From the NCBI GenBank assembly GCA_003550325.1, contig QKWP01000004.1, forward strand, positions 674,108 through 738,107: a stretch of 64,000 nt of DNA, in the 5' to 3' direction. Each line of letters opens with the position of its first letter. Within the stretch, counting starts at the first letter, position 1. Below the pieces are notes generated by a model. It made no database searches. It saw only the letters and a program-made list of their open reading frames with translations, and was not told the origin of the DNA. A program made the position numbers and the translations under genes. This document shows positions 58,141 through 64,000 of this stretch, one piece after another. This DNA comes from Gigaspora rosea (taxonomy: Eukaryota > Glomeromycota > Glomeromycetes > Diversisporales > Gigasporaceae).

Positions 58141-59292
58141 GCAAGTTTGGTAGTAGTTTGGTACCTCTGGAATGCTTACTAGTACTACCAAAAAGATATT
58201 CAAAATCACCAGTTTCTTTGGACCTTCAATATTAGTAGCACCAATATACAGTGGTCTATCATATTATTATGGACATATTTTGAAATTTTATATTAAGCTA
58301 AATAAGCAAAATATAAAGCTAAAATGTACAAAATATTATTTAAATCTTAAGCTTTCAAATAAAAAAAAGTTTGTGAGGATCTTCTGTAACTCTATTCACC
58401 AATCACTTGTACCAACAAAAATGCTAACACTTCAGAAGAATAGTCTCAAAGAAACAGTAAAAAAACCAAGGAAACATGCAACCGGCAGCTGTTATTTAGG
58501 GATACAGTTAACTGAGTATCTGCTAACAGCCTTAGAGTTTGTCACTTACCACAAAACCGGCACTTGTCGTTTAGAGGTAAAGTTTATAGACTACCTGCTG
58601 ACAAGCTTAGAGTTTATCACTCACCACATATTGAGAAGTCTTTGGCGGCTCTCTGATAGATATTGGACTACACGGGAAGAACCACTGTCTCTACTACATT
58701 TACAAGTGAATTTTTTGGTGTCGCTGGTTTGTCAAGAATGAAGAAAATTAGCCAGAGCAAATTAAAATTAAAAAAAGAAAAAATTACTTCTGAACAATTA
58801 AATTCTCTTTTCCGGGAAATTACTAAAAAATGACGAAAACCTGAATAAGGTTGGCAATTTGGCATACCTCCTCCAAAAGATCTGCAGTGTTTACTGCTCC
58901 AAAAAAGGAAAGGCACCTACCGTATTGGATACAATTGTCATAGACGTGCGAGACTTAAGAAGAAACCACTGGAAGAAGATTCTAGAAGCTCTATATCAAG
59001 CAGTCCAGACTATATGACTGCTTTTCGTTTAACATACTGTAACCTGGGCCGGTTAGTTGGGACAGGGTTATCGATGTTAACAATTTTTATCATAAAGTCT
59101 GACAGGTTATTATAAAATAACTCTGTTCAGCTAACAATTAGGCCTCAGGTAAAGATTGTTGGTAGCGGAAGGCCATCATGAAGCCTGAATCATCTTTTTC
59201 TCATAGAGTTGTAATATATTATTTTAACTTCTCTTTTGCATGTAATAAATTATAAAGAGCAAGACCTCGGTTATAAAACAGAAAAAAAAAAG
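58140..59292 (+). mobile_element. Probable 5'-truncated retroelement with poly(A)
   Basis: Ends in gcaagacctcggttataaaac and a run of ten A at about 59282-59291. The word ccaaaagatctgcagtgttt (near 58873) is shared with the LINE-like copy at 46234-47305. Composition is less AT-rich at 58450-58720 and 58880-59000. No target duplication found. Confidence 0.4.
58172..58741 (+). CDS. Hypothetical 189-aa protein with internal repeat
   Basis: Opens at an ATG and ends at tga. The N-terminus has KIFKITSFFGPS, which looks like a PCNA-interacting (PIP) box (a Q-x-x-I-x-x-FF-like pattern; Q not present). Residues about 101-152 contain two imperfect ~26-residue repeats of the form TGxCxLxxx..(E/D)YLLT(A/S)LEF(V/I)TxH. 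I do not recognise the protein. It sits in a probable retroelement 3' part, so it may be a decayed or chance reading frame. There is no signal peptide or convincing membrane segment. Confidence 0.35.
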   Translation: MLTSTTKKIFKITSFFGPSILVAPIYSGLSYYYGHILKFYIKLNKQNIKLKCTKYYLNLKLSNKKKFVRIFCNSIHQSLVPTKMLTLQKNSLKETVKKPRKHATGSCYLGIQLTEYLLTALEFVTYHKTGTCRLEVKFIDYLLTSLEFITHHILRSLWRLSDRYWTTREEPLSLLHLQVNFLVSLVCQE

Positions 59293-59474
59293 TTTGTAAA
59301 ATTCTATGCAGTAGTTTTTAAGTTAATTAAGGTTATACTATACAACTTTGTATAATATTACGCTTTTATGAAATTAGTAATTTTTAAAAAACTAGTTATC
59401 ATAATTACTCTATATTAAAAATTTTTTATTAAGTAAACTAAATATAATTATTATACAAATTTTGTTTAGTATAG

Positions 59475-59800
59475 TAAATTGAGTTTTGCTAAATCTCACT
59501 AGTGGTGATCATCACCGCTCATATGTTCAACCAATTAGATCGTAGGATCTTGTGTAACCAAAACAAAAACAAAAAAATAACGAAACTAAGAAAAAATCCA
59601 AAAAAATCTTAGACAACAAAATATTTACTATGAAAACTTATCTTCGGGCACTAAGTAAAAGTTTTTAGCGCAAAATTTTACATATAATATACCTTTCTAA
59701 CCCTAATCCTAACCCTAACCCTAAACCCTAATCTTAGTTTTTTAAAAAGTTTATTATAGAGCGGTGCCAATCACCGCTGGTGAGATTTAGTAAAATTCTA
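59475..59800. mobile_element. MITE-like element carrying telomere-type repeats (TEL-2)
   Basis: Left gttttgctaaatctcactagtgg and the right complement attttactaaatctcaccagcgg are inverted, followed by tgatcatcaccgctc and tgattggcaccgctc. A CCCTAA block (ctaaccctaatcctaaccct.., 59697-59733) lies inside. Layout as in TEL-1 at 17971-18370. No duplication resolved. Confidence 0.6.
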
Positions 59801-60483
59801 GTAAATTATATATAATTCTAAAATTTTAAAAACTTTTAAAAAATTTTAAGCTAAATATTATTATTAAATATAAAGTTAAATTTTTAATTTTAAAATTAAC
59901 AAATTTTTAAAATACAATAATTTTTATTATGTTTAGTAATTTTATGAATATTTTTTAAAAAATTTAAAATTTTTAAAATATGTATAGTTTATTATACTGA
60001 ACAAATTTTACTTAGTAATTAAGTTTAGTTAACTTAATAAAAAATTAAGTTTTATATATACTAAAAATTAAATTTTATATTTATATTAAAACTATATTAA
60101 AAACTAGTAAATCGTACAAATGAAAAAATCTAAAAATTTTTTAAACTTAATTATTTCAAAAAGTACTATATAGAATTTTACAAATTTTTTTTTATTTAAA
60201 AGCTTTGGATTTAAATAATATTTTATACAATTTTTAGCTTTATATCTTGTTTATTTAGCTCATTATAAATTTTCAAAAAGTGTCCATAATAATATAGTAG
60301 GCCACTATATTTGGTATTACAATTAGCATTTCTTGTATATTTAATTTAGCCAAACTAAATAGTAATAAAGACAAAAGTGAAAATAGTAATAAAGAAAAAG
60401 CAAGAATAGTAATGATTGTGAAGTAATGATAGTAATAAAGAAAAACATTTTGAACCTAGTAATATACTGTATATTGCTAAAAA
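59801..60483. other. AT-rich spacer
   Basis: Extremely AT-rich, dominated by aaatttt/aaaatttt words. Two agtaataaag.. repeats lie at 60360-60440. No gene. Confidence 0.5.
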
Positions 60484-60774
60484 TAAGCTATCTTTTTTGG
60501 CCAAAAAGTTATACAAAAAATAAGATGTAGCTTATTTTAAATTGTTGATTTTTTTAAAAATTGTAAATTGTACTAATAAAAAGTTATTTAAATAATACCA
60601 AATCTTTACTATATGAGTGTATTTTAATGGTTTAAACTATTTTATTTAATGTTGCTTTTGAGATTTACTTAGTAAATTTTAAACTTTATATATAGCAACT
60701 GCTACTAGATTTTTTATATTTTTAAAAAAAATTAGGAAAGTAGCTTATTTTAGAAGGTAACTTATTTTTGGCAA
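60484..60774. repeat. ~290-bp foldback repeat (relatives near 12.1, 15.2 and 17.9 kb)
   Basis: The left part tttttggccaaaaagttata..tagcttatttt and the right part ..gcaactgcta..aagtagcttatttt are partly complementary. Similar right parts occur at 15145-15290 and similar left parts (inverted) at 17833-17930, flanking hAT copy 2; a diverged one lies at 12060-12240. Confidence 0.5.
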
Positions 60775-61032
60775 TATATGGGGGTGAGTCAGTAGAAAAG
60801 GGACAAATTTTTTCTAAGTAAAAGTTTTCTTGACTTTAAGCTTAAATATCTTAACAACTATCTTAATAAATTTAATAAATTTTTTTTATTTTAATTCTAT
60901 ATAATTTCAAAATTAAAATACAAAAATTTTTAGCAAATTTGATTAAATAGTTGTCAAGATATTTTAGTTTAAAAATTAAAAAAATTTTACTAAAAATGAT
61001 TTGTTCCTTTTCTACTGACTCACCCCCATATA
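60775..61032. mobile_element. 258-bp MITE with perfect TATATGGGGGTGAGTC ends
   Basis: Left tatatgggggtgagtcagta and its exact complement at the right end continue as agaaaagggacaaa. The interior forms one long hairpin like those at 9222-9972 (aattctatataatttcaaaatt centre). Probable TA duplication. It is inserted at the edge of the preceding foldback. Confidence 0.8.
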
Positions 61033-61476
61033 GTAATTGTTTAGCTTTAGAAAAATCTTCTAAAAAATAAAAAGATATTTAGTACTTTTAAAAATAATAA
61101 ATGATAAGCAGTCTATAAATATTTTGTAAGACTATATAATAGTTATAGAAAGTTAAAAATAAGCAAAGCTACAGTACATATAGTCTATATTAACCCAAAC
61201 CCATACAAATATAAAAGGATTCATTTTCTTGATAATTTTTTTATATCATGAATTGTTTATCATAGTAGATATTAAAAATATAAATAGCTAGTTGATCATA
61301 AAAATATAGTACTAAAATATAAACAATAAATACATAAAGAATCAGAGACAAATGGCATTAGTATATCCTAGTTTAAACAATATATTAATTTTGCCATATT
61401 ATTAGAATATACTAGAGAAACAAAAAAGTCAATTAGTTTAAGAACAACTAAAAAAATGGTTGAATGTTTTAGGTTA

Positions 61477-61646
61477 GGGGCATGCCATTTATTACATACC
61501 ATAATATTTTTACTTAGTAGCTACCTTTACCCATATATGGTATGATCATTTTATCTAATTCTGATTGATTAATATAATATATAGATATAATCACTACCTC
61601 TGACCATGTATTCATGGTAAAAATTATGTAATAAATGGCATGCCTC
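61477..61646. mobile_element. Tourist/Harbinger-like MITE, copy 2
   Basis: Ends ggggcatgccatttattac and, reversed, gaggcatgccatttattac. TTA on both sides (61474-61476, 61647-61649). Central ~100 bp nearly identical to 45681-45844. Confidence 0.85.
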
Positions 61647-61849
61647 TTATCAATTTAAAAAATATCAAAGGATATATACTTTAATGGACATAAACAAAGA
61701 GATACTATCAAAAATCAGAGTAAGTTTTTAGAAGAAATAAAGATTCTAGAGTAACAGATAATAATGTATAAAGAAAAAAAAAATAGAGCCAGTTCTACTA
61801 ATACTTGGAGTAAAAGTACAAGAGCTAATTTTTATCACTTATAATGAGT

Positions 61850-62815
61850 GCATTTTTATTTAAATGATAGAAAAAAAGTGATTTAAATATATAATGAAAT
61901 AATGCTACTATATAAAAAAGTAATAGAAAATCAAGTATAGAAGTAAATTTATTTTAGAGATATATAGCAGATTACAACTAAATGAAGAAGAAAAAATTAT
62001 CCTAATATTCTTACAGAAGTGTATTATTATCTTAAATCTGGCAAAAATAAAAAAAGTTATTAGACAATTAAACATTTATTGAACCAAATAAAAAAAAAAG
62101 CTATCTCTATTTTAGAAGCAAAATTTTTGGTGCAATAACTATTTTTGCTTTTGACAATAGTACAAATTATGAGGCATTTGCAGATAATACTCTTGTAGCC
62201 AAAAAAATAAACAAAGTACTCAGAGAAAAGCAAATATAACCAACTATCTATATAATAGATTTTTGGATCTTATAATTAATTTTTTTGTAAAATCCTTTAT
62301 ATAGTTCTTTACTAATATTTATATAACAAATTTATAATAAATTTTAAATTTTAAGTTTATTATATAAGTGATTTTTATTACAGGTATCTGTTATATAGAT
62401 AGCTAACTACTGTATATTATGTAGCTAATGATCTTCATCGATATTAATGGCCAACAAATAAACCAGAAAATATTATTCAAAAAGGATTATCCTATTTTTA
62501 ATATAGAAAGAAAGCCAAAAGGAATAAAAAAGATATTGGACTTTAAAAAAAAAGATTAAATTTAAATTGTACAAAGTATAAAAAAAAAATTTAGTTTAAA
62601 TAGATTGCTAATTGAAAAAAATTATGGCTTCTTAACCAGACTTTGTTGTTCAAAAATCTGCTATTATGAAATAATTGAAGATACTAAACATTTCTGCATT
62701 TTTTATCTAAAGTTCTACTGTGAACTTAACTTTATTGAAAAGTATTGGGATGTGGCTAAAAGATATATAAGAAATCACTATAATTACTCATGAACTAGCT
62801 TGCAAGAAATTGTTC
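61850..62815 (+). pseudogene. Tc1/mariner-type DDE transposase relic
   Basis: Scattered pieces in changing frames: IFGAITIFAFDNSTNYEAFADNTLVAKK (62128-62212), with the DNS-N motif that follows a catalytic Asp in the fungal DDE family. Farther on there is a 62-codon frame (62605-62793) with FLTRLCC.., DTKHFCIFYLKFYCELNFIEKYWDVAKRY. This corresponds to the C-terminal FYPKFHxELNxIE.YW block containing the last acidic residue (Glu). The intervening part (62230-62600) is full of stops. The enzyme once moved TA-targeting elements; this copy is inactive. No terminal repeats found. It could be a distant source for the TA-flanked MITEs here, but end sequences were not matched. Confidence 0.68.
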
Positions 62816-63529
62816 TATAAATATTTAATTTAGTAAATATTATTACAATTAGAAAATTTGCCTATATATTATAAAGATATATAGAGATATACTATGAAAG
62901 ATTAACAGAAAAGTTAGCAGAATATTCATATAAAAAATTTAAGTCCTATAGAAGAATTTTCAAAATAAATTAGAGTTAATTATACAAGAAAATAGAAAAA
63001 AAGATTCTGTTCAATAAATAAATTTAAATAAAATTGAATGTAATTAAAATATAATTAATATGCAAAGATAAAAAATACAAGTGAATTTAAATAAAATTAA
63101 TATGAATTACTCTAATTTTTTGTTTTTAATTTTTAAATTAATTTTTTTTTGAGTTGCTTTTCTGGGTTAAATTAGCAAAAACTAATTGACATGCTTAAAA
63201 TATTTTCAATTTTTTGATTTGTTCTTGCTTAATTCAGGCAATTAAAAAAAATAAATAATATTAAAATTTAATGAACAATTAAAAAAATTAAAATTTTAAT
63301 ATATAGTTAATTGCATATTAAATTTAATTTTTTTTAATTGTCTATTAAATTTTATTTAAATTTATTTTAACTTTTTATTTAACTATTTTTTATTAAATTA
63401 AATAAATTTAATATGCTATATTAGAAAGTACATTTCTAATAAAGTTTGGAACTAGCTTTTAATCAGTTTTGTATAAAAATAAAATGGTTTCAAACTTTAT
63501 TTTATGACACAATTATCATATAACTATGG
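62816..63529. other. AT-rich spacer
   Basis: Dominated by aaattta/taaattt words with several small inverted repeats (63230-63420). No gene or element end recognised. Confidence 0.5.
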
Positions 63530-63736
63530 AGGACCCCGGACATCTTTCATATAGATCATAACTGGATTTGGGCCAATTTTGATCTAATTTGCTAAAAACA
63601 ACAAAACTATATTTACTTAAATAACTTCTAATCCAGTAATCAGAATTAAATAAACTTTTTTGTTAGATACACCTCACTAAGAGCTTCATTTTAAAAAAAA
63701 ATTAAGTATGATCTCTGTACTAGATATCCGGGTCCT
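63530..63736 (-). mobile_element. MITE family D, copy 4 (inverted, internally shortened)
   Basis: Starts aggaccccggacatctttca and ends ctagatatccgggtcct. Reverse complement aligns with 21801-22089 but lacks about 80 internal bases (after cttcattttaaaaa). Confidence 0.75.
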
Positions 63737-64000
63737 AACTATGGTAAATTATAAAAGTTGGTTTTTTGTACGATTTAAAACTTTTTCAAAATTTGAACCA
63801 AAATGGAACAAAGTAATGTGTTTATTGTCTTTAGATATCTTGCATCATATTTTTAAAATTTTATTTTATTATTCTTTTTATTTGTGCATATGATTAGAAT
63901 AATTATATTATAGATCAATTTTGCCAATTCTATCCATTGCTTTAAGGGAAGTGCAGTTAATCACGTAATTAGGGCTTATATAGGTCCTGACCCCCCCCCC
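63737..64000. other. AT-rich end of the window with terminal poly(C)
   Basis: Ends in gacccccccccc. A 61-codon open stretch (63708-63893) starts inside the MITE and shows no motif. Nothing else seen. Confidence 0.4.

Noticed and set aside
63991-64000. Poly(C) end as a biological feature
   Set aside because: Ten bases at the very edge cannot be judged without the flanking sequence.

Overview
The window looks like nuclear DNA of a very AT-rich, repeat-laden fungus. The best fit is an arbuscular mycorrhizal fungus (Glomeromycotina, for example Rhizophagus or Gigaspora). This is inferred from the strong A+T bias, the abundance of BED-finger hAT transposases, FAR1/MULE-like proteins and RRM/RNase H LINEs, a Fanzor relic, GT-AG introns and TTAGGG-type telomeric motifs. 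I found no ordinary host housekeeping gene, no rRNA and no bacterial operon. Almost everything I can explain is transposable-element material at different stages of decay.

Left part (1-22.5 kb): a broken FAR1/MULE-type (Mutator) transposase gene runs about 640-6655 on the + strand. Its 5' part is a tandem array of about 160-bp exon+intron units. A 2528-bp non-autonomous hAT element (1086-3613, perfect 8-bp target duplication) and two or three MITEs interrupt it. A second copy of the same hAT element lies in opposite orientation at 15297-17824, also with a perfect 8-bp duplication. Between and after them lie foldback and multi-hairpin elements (7.1-7.7, 9.2-10.0 and 12.9-14.5 kb), Harbinger-like MITEs with TTA/TAA duplications, TA-flanked MITEs, a four-copy ~290-bp MITE family, and elements carrying telomere-like (CCCTAA) repeats.

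Centre (22.5-45.1 kb): a four-level nest of elements. The outer hAT-A (22524-45098) was hit twice inside its own transposase gene. hAT-B (23311-28546, perfect 8-bp duplication cttgccgc) split its BED zinc finger. hAT-C (29705-43290, 21-bp terminal inverted repeats) split its catalytic region. hAT-C in turn contains a full-length 7.7-kb LINE (35018-42719, 18-bp target duplication) with ORF1 (RRM-like), apurinic-type endonuclease, reverse transcriptase, RNase H and a CCHC-like C-terminus. It also carries a 1-kb TA-flanked MITE inside an intron and a 512-bp palindrome. All four large elements are read on the + strand. Only hAT-B keeps nearly continuous coding capacity (one intron, one frameshift).

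Right part (45.1-64 kb): Tourist/Harbinger MITEs, a truncated LINE-like copy with 16-bp target duplications (46234-47305), and a hAT MITE whose right target duplication was itself split by a MITE with a 9-bp duplication (50489-51745). Further along are a minus-strand Fanzor/TnpB-like RNA-guided nuclease remnant (54955-55440), an A-rich minisatellite, a tRNA-derived SINE-like sequence, an unrecognised 189-codon reading frame in a retroelement-like context, and a decayed Tc1/mariner-type DDE transposase (about 61.85-62.8 kb). Duplications, terminal repeats and nesting were read by eye. Family assignments come from recognised motifs, not database searches.
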